The notes under the pieces were generated by a model. It saw nothing but the letters and a program-made list of their open reading frames with translations, did no database searches and had not been told where the DNA came from. This document shows, one piece after another, positions 49,131 through 57,164 of a stretch of 64,000 nucleotides of DNA (position 1 is its first letter; each line of letters starts with the position of its first letter). The translations under genes were made by a program, and so were the position numbers. Source of the stretch: Psychromicrobium lacuslunae (GTDB lineage Bacteria > Actinomycetota > Actinomycetes > Actinomycetales > Micrococcaceae); the NCBI RefSeq assembly GCF_000950575.1, contig NZ_CP011005.1:1488001-1552000 (forward strand), read 5' to 3'.

Positions 49131-49931
49131 TTAGTGCGCATCCGCGTGGATGGCACCCTCGATATAAGTAGCGGTCAACAGGGTGAACACGTAGGCCTGT
49201 AGGAACATGATCAACAGTTCCAAGAAGTACATGCCCAGGAATCCGGCAATCACCAGAAGCGAGGCACCCTTCAACAGCACGTTTTCCTGCATAATCAAGA
49301 ACTCGGTGCCATAACCCGCCATCAGCACGATCATGTGTCCGGCCAGCATGGTGGCGAAAAGACGCAAGGAGTGAGTCATCGGACGGACCAAGTAGTTCGA
49401 GATGATTTCGATCGGAACCACCATCACCAGCAAATAGCCAGGAACCCCTGACGGAACCACCGAGAGCTTGAAGTACCGGAAGCCGTTTTTCTTAATACCT
49501 AGAATGATCCAGGTCAGGTAGACCACGCCAGCCAGCACATAGGCACCGCCAACATGGGAGAAGGTAGGAATCTCAGCGATCGGGATCGCGCCGAACATAT
49601 TATTCACCACGATAAAGAAGAACAAAGTGAACAGCATCGGCACATATTTAATGAAGTCACGACCGCCGATGATGTCCTTAGCGATGGAGTTCCGCACAAA
49701 GCCGTAGGCGATCTCGCCGGCGAACTGCAGCCGACCAGGGACAAGCTGCTTCTTCCGGCCAGCGACCAGGAAGAAAACAGCAATGAGGATGACCGAGAGC
49801 ACAATCAGGACGTGATATTTACCGATGCCATCCCAGGCGAACCAGGCGCCGGGCAGGCCAGCGTCGTCGATTCCCGGTGGGTTGAATTCGCCGTTCGACG
49901 ATTCCTCGGCGGGGAGCATAAGCGCGTTCAA
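49131..49931 (-). CDS. atpB: ATP synthase Fo subunit a
   Basis: 266 residues from the TTG at 49931 (MNALMLPAEESSNGEFNPPG), which has AGAGGAAA upstream; the downstream ATG at 49919 lacks a Shine-Dalgarno. The essential Arg lies in VRPMTHSLRLFATMLAGH. It forms the half-channels for protons next to the c-ring. It is the first of the subunit genes proper in the operon. Confidence 0.95.
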   Translation of the reverse strand: MNALMLPAEESSNGEFNPPGIDDAGLPGAWFAWDGIGKYHVLIVLSVILIAVFFLVAGRKKQLVPGRLQFAGEIAYGFVRNSIAKDIIGGRDFIKYVPMLFTLFFFIVVNNMFGAIPIAEIPTFSHVGGAYVLAGVVYLTWIILGIKKNGFRYFKLSVVPSGVPGYLLVMVVPIEIISNYLVRPMTHSLRLFATMLAGHMIVLMAGYGTEFLIMQENVLLKGASLLVIAGFLGMYFLELLIMFLQAYVFTLLTATYIEGAIHADAH

Positions 49932-50034
49932 CGCGTTTCCTCTCTGCAGTGTCCTTCATTGGGCAAGATCTTGAATGCGGCGGAGCAACATTCGTTTATG
50001 GATTTTTCAAAACGTGCCAGATAAGACTGTCTCA

Positions 50035-50349
50035 TCACGACCGATCACTCTTACCGTTCACATCTTCTTTGACGTGCTGGCTGCGAAACCTCGGCGCAAA
50101 GGATAGATAAAGCCCTCCGGCGAGCCCAACGAGAGCACCGACAAGCACTATCCACTGAGTTTTGAACAAAGCGTCCAACCCCCACCCTATCAAACTCCAG
50201 ACCACGATTCCGCCAAGAATGTAGCTGAAGACGGTCATCCCGGCGTTGTAGGTGGTACTGCCCTCGGCGGCATCGGTGCCACCAGCGGCTGCTGAGATCA
50301 AGGGAGGTTTCTCGGAGCCCTTGCGCTCCCCTGCGTTCCGCTTAGTCAT
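50035..50349 (-). CDS. AtpZ/AtpI family small membrane protein
   Basis: 104 residues with two membrane helices (VFSYILGGIVVWSLIGWGL and IVLVGALVGLAGGLYLSF) joined by a short loop (DALFKTQW), the AtpZ-like pattern. Such proteins help assemble the c-ring or carry Mg/Ca near the ATP synthase. It overlaps the preceding gene by 8 bp and precedes atpB by 103 bp. Confidence 0.82.
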   Translation of the reverse strand: MTKRNAGERKGSEKPPLISAAAGGTDAAEGSTTYNAGMTVFSYILGGIVVWSLIGWGLDALFKTQWIVLVGALVGLAGGLYLSFAPRFRSQHVKEDVNGKSDRS

Positions 50350-50830
50350 GATCCGAAGTCACCCCCGGCGCGTTTGGCTCGTTGAAAATTTGCTGTCTGG
50401 TACGGGAGAAAACGATGACCTCGACGGCTTGCCAGATCAACACAGAGGCGAGCGCGGCGACAAAAAACCACAGGCGGTCTAACCATTCCGGCGCACCGAT
50501 TGTAATGAGCAATGCGGCAAAGCCGACGAACTTCACGACATAGGCGACCGCGAACGCGCCAAGCGCACCGGTCGGATTCTTGCGACCAACAAAATGGCCG
50601 ATCAGCAGCGAGATGGTAAAGAAAATGATGACCATTCCGCCGCCAAAGAAAGCACTCAATAAGCCGGAGCCACCAGCAAAAAAGAGCGAAATTACAGCGA
50701 CCAACACAACTGCGGAGACGGTCCAGATCAAGCAGCGGATCAGAATCCGCAACCAGGGAGACGCAGTGGGGCCAGACGGCTCAATCCGCGAGGGCGTCGA
50801 AGCACCACCGGCGGTGTGGGAGTCAGTCAT
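50342..50830 (-). CDS. ATP synthase protein I-like membrane protein
   Basis: 162 residues from the ATG at 50830 (MTDSHTAGGAS). Four likely membrane helices: ILIRCLIWTVSAVVLVAVIS, LLSAFFGGGMVIIFFTISLL, a third with GALGAFAVAYVVKFVGFAAL and a fourth (LWFFVAALASVLIWQAVEV). Its place at the head of the atp operon marks it as an AtpI-type assembly protein. The open frame reaches 50947, but the upstream part is not membrane- or family-like. Confidence 0.78.
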   Translation of the reverse strand: MTDSHTAGGASTPSRIEPSGPTASPWLRILIRCLIWTVSAVVLVAVISLFFAGGSGLLSAFFGGGMVIIFFTISLLIGHFVGRKNPTGALGAFAVAYVVKFVGFAALLITIGAPEWLDRLWFFVAALASVLIWQAVEVIVFSRTRQQIFNEPNAPGVTSDHD

Positions 50831-50995
50831 TGGAACCCAATCTAGTTCAGGCTTTGGTCTGGAAGCCAGCGAAACAGGAGCGTTGCTGAGGATTTGCTGG
50901 CAACGCACTATAAATTCTACACGAGATAGAACAGTGCTCTTGACCACAAGAGCTGATCGCGGACAATCCAGCTATTACCGATCTCGGAACCAGGT

Positions 50996-52111
50996 TTATT
51001 CGGACTTTACCGGCCCCTTGGCCAGCGTGATGGTCACCCAGGCCATCAATAATGCTGCCAGCACATCAACCACGATGACCCACTGCCAAGGAAAGAAGGC
51101 GAAGGCAATGCCGCCGAAAGCCAGCACAAAGGTCCAGGAGTACATCAGCACCACCGCACCACGATGCGAATAGCCAAGGTCAAGCAGGCGGTGATGCAGG
51201 TGCCCACGATCAGCCGAGAACGGCGAACGACCCGCCATGGTACGACGGACCACGGCCAGGCCAAGATCCAGCAGGGGCACTAGGAGAATGGCGATCGGCA
51301 AAACGATCGGCACAATCGCGGAAACACCGCCGACTCGATTATAGAAGCCACTGCTGACGGTATCTGGGTTGTATCCCAAGGCCGCAATACTTGCCGAAGC
51401 CATCAGCAGGCCGATTAGCATAGAGCCGGAGTCGCCCATGAAGATCTTGGCCGGGTGCCAGTTATGTATCAGGAATCCCACGCAGATACCTACCAGTAGC
51501 GCCATCAGCAGAGTGGAAAGGTCGTACCAATCGGTGGCCGCCGAGCTACGACGAACCCAATAGGAAGCGATGAAAAAAGCCAGGCCGCCGATGCCGGCAA
51601 CGCCGATGGCCAAGCCATCAAGTCCGTCCACAAAGTTAAAGGCGTTCATCACCAGCACGATGAAGAACACAGTCAGAAAAATCCGCAGTGTTGGCGATTC
51701 AATCGGCAATGGTTTACCGGGCCACGGGAAGACGAAAAGTCTTACACCCCAAAGAGCCACTGCACTGGCACCGACAATCTGCCCGATCATCTTGACCCAC
51801 CAGCGTAAGTCAATGATGTCGTCGACAATGCCGACCGCAACCACAATTGCTGCACCCAACAGCACACCCCACGGGCTGTAGGTATCTTTGAAGACACCTT
51901 TCACAAAATAGGTCTGTGACGAGACTGCCAACGCCACGGCGAAACCAATGAATAAGCCCAGGCCGCCCAGCCTTGGAACCCGATCCGAATGTACATCTCG
52001 TTCTCGGATCGGAGTGTAGACCTCGAATTTCCTGGCCAGAGAGCGCGCGCCCCAGGTGGCGGCATAAGACGATACGGCGGCCAGCGCCATCATCAACAAG
52101 TAGATTGTCAT
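50996..52111 (-). CDS. Undecaprenyl-phosphate glycosyl-1-phosphate transferase (WecA/MraY family)
   Basis: 371 residues, about 10-11 membrane helices. Motifs of the family: RVPRLGGLGLFIGF, DDIIDLRWWVKM, NAFNFVDGLDGLA, IFMGDSGSMLIGL and DRGHLHHRLLDLGYSH. It transfers a sugar 1-phosphate (GlcNAc-type) to undecaprenyl phosphate, the first step of arabinogalactan-like or teichoic-type wall polymer synthesis. It lies directly upstream of atpI in most actinobacteria. GGAG lies 9 nt before the ATG. Confidence 0.92.
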   Translation of the reverse strand: MTIYLLMMALAAVSSYAATWGARSLARKFEVYTPIRERDVHSDRVPRLGGLGLFIGFAVALAVSSQTYFVKGVFKDTYSPWGVLLGAAIVVAVGIVDDIIDLRWWVKMIGQIVGASAVALWGVRLFVFPWPGKPLPIESPTLRIFLTVFFIVLVMNAFNFVDGLDGLAIGVAGIGGLAFFIASYWVRRSSAATDWYDLSTLLMALLVGICVGFLIHNWHPAKIFMGDSGSMLIGLLMASASIAALGYNPDTVSSGFYNRVGGVSAIVPIVLPIAILLVPLLDLGLAVVRRTMAGRSPFSADRGHLHHRLLDLGYSHRGAVVLMYSWTFVLAFGGIAFAFFPWQWVIVVDVLAALLMAWVTITLAKGPVKSE

Positions 52112-52222
52112 TGAGCTGAGACTCCAACCCCGGTGAGCCGGGTGATGGTTGCCGCAAGGCGCGAGCAGACATCTGAAGTCATGCCGTCAATTCTGCCACT
52201 GTTCCGCTGAGACACCCGCTGC

Positions 52223-54034
52223 TCAGCGCTCCGGTGAGTCGGCAGGACGGCCAGCAGCGCTCGGAGCGTGAGTGAAAGCACCGCGATAACCAATCTTGCG
52301 CAGCGAGGTTGGCACCAAGCGATATCCGCCGCGTACCAGCACATTGCCGAACCAGCGTAGCGGCCCGATATAGCCTGCTTTGAGCATTTTTCCCTGCAGT
52401 CGGAGCTCCGCACTGAACATTTCCTTACCGCCTCGGCGGTGATAAGCCCCGGCGGAAACCCGGTACTTCAGTAATGGCTGCGATAGATTAGCGGCCTTGG
52501 CACCGCGATGCAGCATTCGCAACCAGAGCCAGTAATCCTCGACACTCGCCATCGCACCATAGCCACCGGCTTCAAGCACCGCGCTCTTGCGGTACACCAC
52601 AGTGGGGTGATGGAAAGGACTGCGGAAGCTGGAGCCGGAAAAAATCTGTTGCTGATCCAGTGGCACCGGTCGGTAAGCCAGACTATTCGATTCATCCTCG
52701 GCGATTTCCTCAAGCGCCGAGCCGATAATGTCATAACCGGACTCCAAATAGGGCAGTTGAAGTTCGAAGCGTTCCGGCCGTGAAACGTCATCGGCGTCCA
52801 TCCTGGCCACGAATTCGTGACTGCATTCGGCCAAACCAGCATCCAGGGCTCGAGCCAGCCCGCCCGCTTGCGGCAACCGCACCACTTTGACGTTGGCCAG
52901 CCGGGCCTCGGCTTCTGTGATCTGCTCCGCTATCCGTGCATCGACCGGGCCGTCCTGCACAATCACCACTTCAGCGGGCTGCCGGTGCTGCTCAATTGTC
53001 ACCGAATCCAAGGCACGCCGGAACCGGTTCGCCTCGTCACCGATATAGACCGGAATTAGCACCGAAAAGTCAGCCACTTGATCGGCTGAGACTTGAAGCT
53101 TCCAGGCCGGTAGCTGATGGACTCCGGCCAGCGCCTGTTCATTGCTGCGTGGCTGGCTCAACAAGCCGTCCCGCAGGCCCCGCCATCCTGCCTTTAGCAC
53201 CGCCGCCCGAGAAGAGCTTCGCCGCACCATGGAGAACCAGCGGCGCACGCTCGAACCACCGTAGAGCAGGCGCTCCCCCGTGGTCAGCGCCGAAGACCTG
53301 CTAAACGTCCAGATCTTATTGCGTACCTCAAAAAAGAAACGCTCACCAATATCGACGGTGTTCGAATCGAAGACTTTAGTGTGATGGCTGACCACAGATT
53401 TCTCACTCGCCAGAGCCGTTCGGTGCCTGGCCAGCCGGGCGGTAAATTCAAAGTCGTCGTTCCAGAGGAAGTAGTCGACGATCGGCAAACCATCCTGACG
53501 AATTGCCTCCGCGGAGACAAAAAGTGAAACAAATGACGCCGAACGGATCGGCCGAGCGGAGAACTTAGCCGCCCGAGACTTCTGCGCTGCTGAAGCACCT
53601 ACCCGGGTTCGCGGCGAATTCATCGGGTGCTCCCGGCCATCGGTCCACAGTACCCGGCTGGCGATCAGTGCGGGGGTCTCGGCGGCCGGATAGTTCTGCC
53701 AAAGCTCTAAAGCTTCGCTCAGCGTCTCGCGGTGCGGCTCGGTATCGTCGTCCATGATCCAGAGCAGGTCTGGCCGATGATTGGCCAATGCGTGTGCCAT
53801 TCCGACCGTGAAGCCGCCAGCACCGCCGGTATTTTTTGTCAGTTCCACCAGTTCGTAATCACAGGGCAATTGGAGTGAACGTAAATAGTCAACCGAGCCA
53901 TCGGTGGAGGCATTATCGACAATCACCAAAGCGTCCGGCAGCCGAACGGCCCGGCAGATCGATTCGACTGCCCTGCGTAGCAGTTCTTCCCGGTTGAAGC
54001 TCACCAGCACCGCAACGACGCGGGTGGAACTCAT
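52223..54034 (-). CDS. Fused double glycosyltransferase (two GT2 domains)
   Basis: 603 residues holding two GT-A domains. The first (about 1-290) has VVAVLVSFNREELLRRAVES, VDNASTDGS, LTKNTGGAGGFTVGM and the DDD of LLWIMDDDTEP, resembling galactofuranosyl- or rhamnosyltransferases of wall polymers. The second (about 325-560) has FSVLIPVYIGDEANRFRRAL, VIVQDGPVD, the DxD-like RMDADDVSRPERF and a C-terminal ED in SVEDYWLWLRML. It overlaps tsaC by 4 bp, and lies between tsaC and the wecA-like gene, so both probably serve one polysaccharide. A GT gene here is not part of the standard conserved order. Confidence 0.85.
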   Translation of the reverse strand: MSSTRVVAVLVSFNREELLRRAVESICRAVRLPDALVIVDNASTDGSVDYLRSLQLPCDYELVELTKNTGGAGGFTVGMAHALANHRPDLLWIMDDDTEPHRETLSEALELWQNYPAAETPALIASRVLWTDGREHPMNSPRTRVGASAAQKSRAAKFSARPIRSASFVSLFVSAEAIRQDGLPIVDYFLWNDDFEFTARLARHRTALASEKSVVSHHTKVFDSNTVDIGERFFFEVRNKIWTFSRSSALTTGERLLYGGSSVRRWFSMVRRSSSRAAVLKAGWRGLRDGLLSQPRSNEQALAGVHQLPAWKLQVSADQVADFSVLIPVYIGDEANRFRRALDSVTIEQHRQPAEVVIVQDGPVDARIAEQITEAEARLANVKVVRLPQAGGLARALDAGLAECSHEFVARMDADDVSRPERFELQLPYLESGYDIIGSALEEIAEDESNSLAYRPVPLDQQQIFSGSSFRSPFHHPTVVYRKSAVLEAGGYGAMASVEDYWLWLRMLHRGAKAANLSQPLLKYRVSAGAYHRRGGKEMFSAELRLQGKMLKAGYIGPLRWFGNVLVRGGYRLVPTSLRKIGYRGAFTHAPSAAGRPADSPER

Positions 54035-55029
54035 GCGCTCTCGCTTTGCGTGGGTTTGTTATCGCTCTGCGTTACCTGCTTTACCGCTGCCTCGCTCGGA
54101 GTTTCCACCCCAGCTTGCAACTTCTCAGCGGCGCTAATTGCCTCTTCCAGTTCGTTAAGGCTCTTCTCACGGTCTACTGATTCTTGTGAGATGTCTGAAT
54201 CGGCTGGTTCCGTGGAGTCAGCAGACTCAACTGATTCGACCGACTCCCCGGGATCAGCTGATTGCTCGACCGAGGAATCGACAGAATCAACGGTGTCAGC
54301 AGTGTCTTCTGTTATTGGCTCAGCCGCGGGTTCCTCGCCGATGTCCAAGACGCTCGGCACAATCGCGCGCAACTGTTCGAGCGTGATTGCGCCGCGGCGA
54401 ACCACTCGAAGTTGCTCCCCGGTGGCATCCACAATTGTCGACGATAGGCTCTGCGCCTCAGCCTCCTCGGCGCTGCTCTCGGCACCCGTGGCCACTTTGG
54501 GACGTTCACCGTCACCCAGGTAAACCTCGACCACTTCGCCCAGCTGTTCCCGGGCACCGGCGGCGGTGCTTGGTGTTGGCTGGCCGGTGCGGTTGGCCGA
54601 AGAAACCGCAAGCGGCCCGGTCAGGGTGAGCAAGTCTAGGGCTAGAGCATCGTCGGGCATCCGCAGTGCTACGGTGCCGAAGGTCTCCCCTAGATCCCAG
54701 TCCAAGCTGGGCTGAGCATGAAAAATCAAGGTCAATCCGCCCGGCCAGAAAGCATCGGCAAGTTTGCGCGCGTCCTCGCTAATATCGGTCGCCAAGCCGT
54801 CCATGGTTTGAATCCGTTGGATCAGCACTGGCGGCGGCATCGAACGGCCGCGCCCTTTCGCGGCAAGCAAAGTAGCTACCGCAACCGGCGAGAAGGCATC
54901 GGCGGCAATGCCGTAGACGGTGTCCGTAGGCATCACCACCGTCTGCTTCTGAGCAATCGCTTTCTGGGCATGTTGCAGTCCCTCGGCGCGCTGAGATTCG
55001 ATGGTGCAGTCGTAAACGATGGTACTCAC
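54031..55029 (-). CDS. tsaC: L-threonylcarbamoyladenylate synthase
   Basis: 332 residues. The YrdC/Sua5 core (about 1-205) has TVVMPTDTVYGIAADAFSPV, KGRGRSMPPPVLIQ, WPGGLTLIF and SSANRTGQPTPST. The enzyme makes the threonylcarbamoyl-AMP used for t6A in tRNAs reading ANN codons. Residues about 160-178 (GAESSAEEAEAQSLSS) are an acidic insert, and the last ~115 residues are an unusual acidic Ser/Asp/Glu/Val tail (repeats such as ESVESVESADST) ending in a helix. The tail is probably disordered. Confidence 0.9.
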   Translation of the reverse strand: MSTIVYDCTIESQRAEGLQHAQKAIAQKQTVVMPTDTVYGIAADAFSPVAVATLLAAKGRGRSMPPPVLIQRIQTMDGLATDISEDARKLADAFWPGGLTLIFHAQPSLDWDLGETFGTVALRMPDDALALDLLTLTGPLAVSSANRTGQPTPSTAAGAREQLGEVVEVYLGDGERPKVATGAESSAEEAEAQSLSSTIVDATGEQLRVVRRGAITLEQLRAIVPSVLDIGEEPAAEPITEDTADTVDSVDSSVEQSADPGESVESVESADSTEPADSDISQESVDREKSLNELEEAISAAEKLQAGVETPSEAAVKQVTQSDNKPTQSESA

Positions 55030-55928
55030 TGAGTCATTCTTTCATCATGTCCGCTAGTTTGCTGGTCAACGCTACTTTGTCCGCTGGTCGCCCGATCCTT
55101 ACCCGCCAGATCCCGATGCCCTTGCACCTGAGTAAATCCGGCCTGCTGAAACAGCCGCTGGATTGCGGCAGCCTGCACCTCGGCATGTTCCATTACGAAG
55201 TAGCCACCCGGTTTGAGCAACCGCGCAGCGCTAACCAAGGCCGCGGCCGGCAGCTCAAGGCCGTCGATCCCGCCGCCGTAAAGAGCGATCTCCGGATCGT
55301 GTTCGGCGACTTCAGGCTCATTCGGTACCGCATCGGCCGGAATGTAGGGTGGATTGCTGACCACCACGTCCACCTGGCCGTTCAGTTCGGGGAAAGCCGT
55401 CCGCAGGTCACCCAGTCGCAGTTCCACCGAGTGCCCGGCCAGGTTCTGAGCCGCCCAGGCATGGGCGAGTTCGGAAAGCTCGACGGCATATACTTTCGAG
55501 CCCGTGACTTCGGAGGCAATTGCGGCGGCCAGCGCTCCGGATCCGGTGCCGAGGTCGACGACTACCGCAGCATCGAGCAATAAGGCTTGATCAATAGCCA
55601 GCTGAGCTACGCTCTCGGTTTCAGGTCTGGGCACAAAAACACCAGGACCAACCGCCAGTTCTAACTGTCGAAAATAAGCTTTGCCGGTGAGGTGTTGCAA
55701 TGGCAATCGTTTGGCGCGCTCGGCAATAAGTTCGCTATAACCGACTGGCGTTGCCACTCCACGCAGCGCTGCGGCCCGGAGCTCCCCCGGCGACAATCCG
55801 AGCAAATGGCCAGCCAATAATTCGGCGTCGATTCGTGGACTTGGCACGCCCGCTGCGGTCAGCTGCGCCGTCGCCTGGCGGATCGAATCTGCCAGTTCCA
55901 AGCTATCAGTGAGATCCATCTCGTTCAC
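55026..55928 (-). CDS. prmC: Peptide chain release factor N5-glutamine methyltransferase
   Basis: 300 residues. An N-terminal helical domain (about 1-75) is followed by a SAM-binding fold (VVDLGTGSGALAAAIA) and the catalytic NPPYIPA. It methylates the Gln of the GGQ motif of RF1 and RF2; prfA lies directly upstream in the same run. The C-terminal ~30 residues (GQSSVDQQTSGHDERMTQ) are a polar tail. It overlaps tsaC by 4 bp. Confidence 0.94.
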   Translation of the reverse strand: MNEMDLTDSLELADSIRQATAQLTAAGVPSPRIDAELLAGHLLGLSPGELRAAALRGVATPVGYSELIAERAKRLPLQHLTGKAYFRQLELAVGPGVFVPRPETESVAQLAIDQALLLDAAVVVDLGTGSGALAAAIASEVTGSKVYAVELSELAHAWAAQNLAGHSVELRLGDLRTAFPELNGQVDVVVSNPPYIPADAVPNEPEVAEHDPEIALYGGGIDGLELPAAALVSAARLLKPGGYFVMEHAEVQAAAIQRLFQQAGFTQVQGHRDLAGKDRATSGQSSVDQQTSGHDERMTQ

Positions 55929-55953
55929 CAGTCACCTCGGATGATCGTCAAAT

Positions 55954-57027
55954 CTACTCGCCGAGGGCATCCAACCGAGATTGCTCGTCCATCTCAATAG
56001 CCGATTGAATCACTGGCTCCAGATCGCCGTTCATCACGGCATCCAGGTTGTACGCCTTGTAACCGGTGCGGTGATCGGCAATTCGATTTTCCGGGAAGTT
56101 GTAGGTGCGAATCCGTTCGGAACGATCCATAGTGCGGATCTGGGACTTTCGCTGCGCAGAGTTCGCGGCATCGATTTCAGCCTGCTGATGGGCCAGAATA
56201 CGAGCCCGCAACACGCGCATACCGGCTTCGCGGTTTTGCAACTGAGACTTCTCATTCTGCATCGCCACCACAATGCCGGTGGGCAAGTGAGTAATTCGCA
56301 CCGCGGAGTCAGTGGTATTCACCGACTGACCACCCGGACCGGAGGAACGATAGACATCGATCTTCAGATCGTTCTGGTTGATCTCCACCTCTTCGGGTTC
56401 ATCAACCTCGGGAAGCACCAGCACGCCAGCGGCGGAAGTGTGAATCCGGCCCTGCGATTCGGTCACCGGTACCCGCTGAACCCGGTGCACGCCACCTTCG
56501 AACTTCAGCGAGGCATAGACACCTTCGGCCGGATCATTCGAGCGGCCCTTGACCGCAATGGAAATATCTTTATAACCACCGAGGTCTGACTCAGTAGCCG
56601 AGATAACTTCGGTTTTCCAGCCCTTGGTCTCGGCGTAGCGAGTGTACATCCGGACCAAATCGGCGGCGAATAGTGCCGATTCATCGCCACCCTCGCCGGC
56701 TTTGACTTCCAGAATGACATCACGAGCGTCATCCGGATCACGCGGAATCAACAGTCGGCGCAATTTCTCCTGCGCGGCAGCGAGTTGCTCTTCGAGCTCT
56801 GGAACTTCGGCGGCAAACTCAGGGTCTTCTGAGGCCATCTCACGAGCGGCGGCCAAGTCATCGCTGAGCTGCTGAACCTGGTGATTGCCTTCCACGATAT
56901 TGCTCAGTTCGGCATAGCGTCGGCCAAGCTTACGAGCCAAACCCTGATCTGCGTGCACAGCGGGGTCGCTCAGCTTCAGCTGCAACTCAGCATGCTCTTC
57001 TAATAGCCCGTGGATGGACTCAAACAT
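55954..57027 (-). CDS. prfA: Peptide chain release factor 1
   Basis: 357 residues from the ATG at 57027 ([16 protein letters not shown]), with GGAAGGT upstream. The GGQ motif is in [18 protein letters not shown], and the PxT-type tripeptide region lies before it. The frame stays open to 57075, but that extension is encoded by one end of the palindromic element at 57061-57156 and has no family match. RF1 ends translation at UAA/UAG. Confidence 0.95.
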   Translation of the reverse strand: MFESIHGLLEEHAELQLKLSDPAVHADQGLARKLGRRYAELSNIVEGNHQVQQLSDDLAAAREMASEDPEFAAEVPELEEQLAAAQEKLRRLLIPRDPDDARDVILEVKAGEGGDESALFAADLVRMYTRYAETKGWKTEVISATESDLGGYKDISIAVKGRSNDPAEGVYASLKFEGGVHRVQRVPVTESQGRIHTSAAGVLVLPEVDEPEEVEINQNDLKIDVYRSSGPGGQSVNTTDSAVRITHLPTGIVVAMQNEKSQLQNREAGMRVLRARILAHQQAEIDAANSAQRKSQIRTMDRSERIRTYNFPENRIADHRTGYKAYNLDAVMNGDLEPVIQSAIEMDEQSRLDALGE

Positions 57028-57060
57028 CTCATAACCTTCCGCGTCAGGAATTCCAAACAA

Positions 57061-57156
57061 ATCCAGCTGCCCCACTGAATGTTGCCCGAGTTACCGAAGT
57101 GAAGGATTTCTCTTCACTTGAGTAACTCTAGCCACACTCAGTGGGACAGCTGGGAT
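57061..57156. repeat. Palindromic intergenic element, family B copy 2
   Basis: A 96-bp hairpin with a 7-nt loop (57105-57111) between rho and prfA. Outer arms AGCTGCCCCACTGA (57065-57078) and complement at 57138-57151, inner arms GAGTTACCGAAGTGAAG and complement, about 80% paired overall. Ends match copies 1 and 3. Within the minus-strand operon it may terminate or slow transcription after rho. Confidence 0.75.
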
Positions 57157-57164
57157 AAAGCTAG

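Noticed and set aside
57028-57075. Extended prfA start at 57075
   Set aside because: The extension is encoded in part by the palindromic element at 57061-57156, and a strong Shine-Dalgarno supports 57027.
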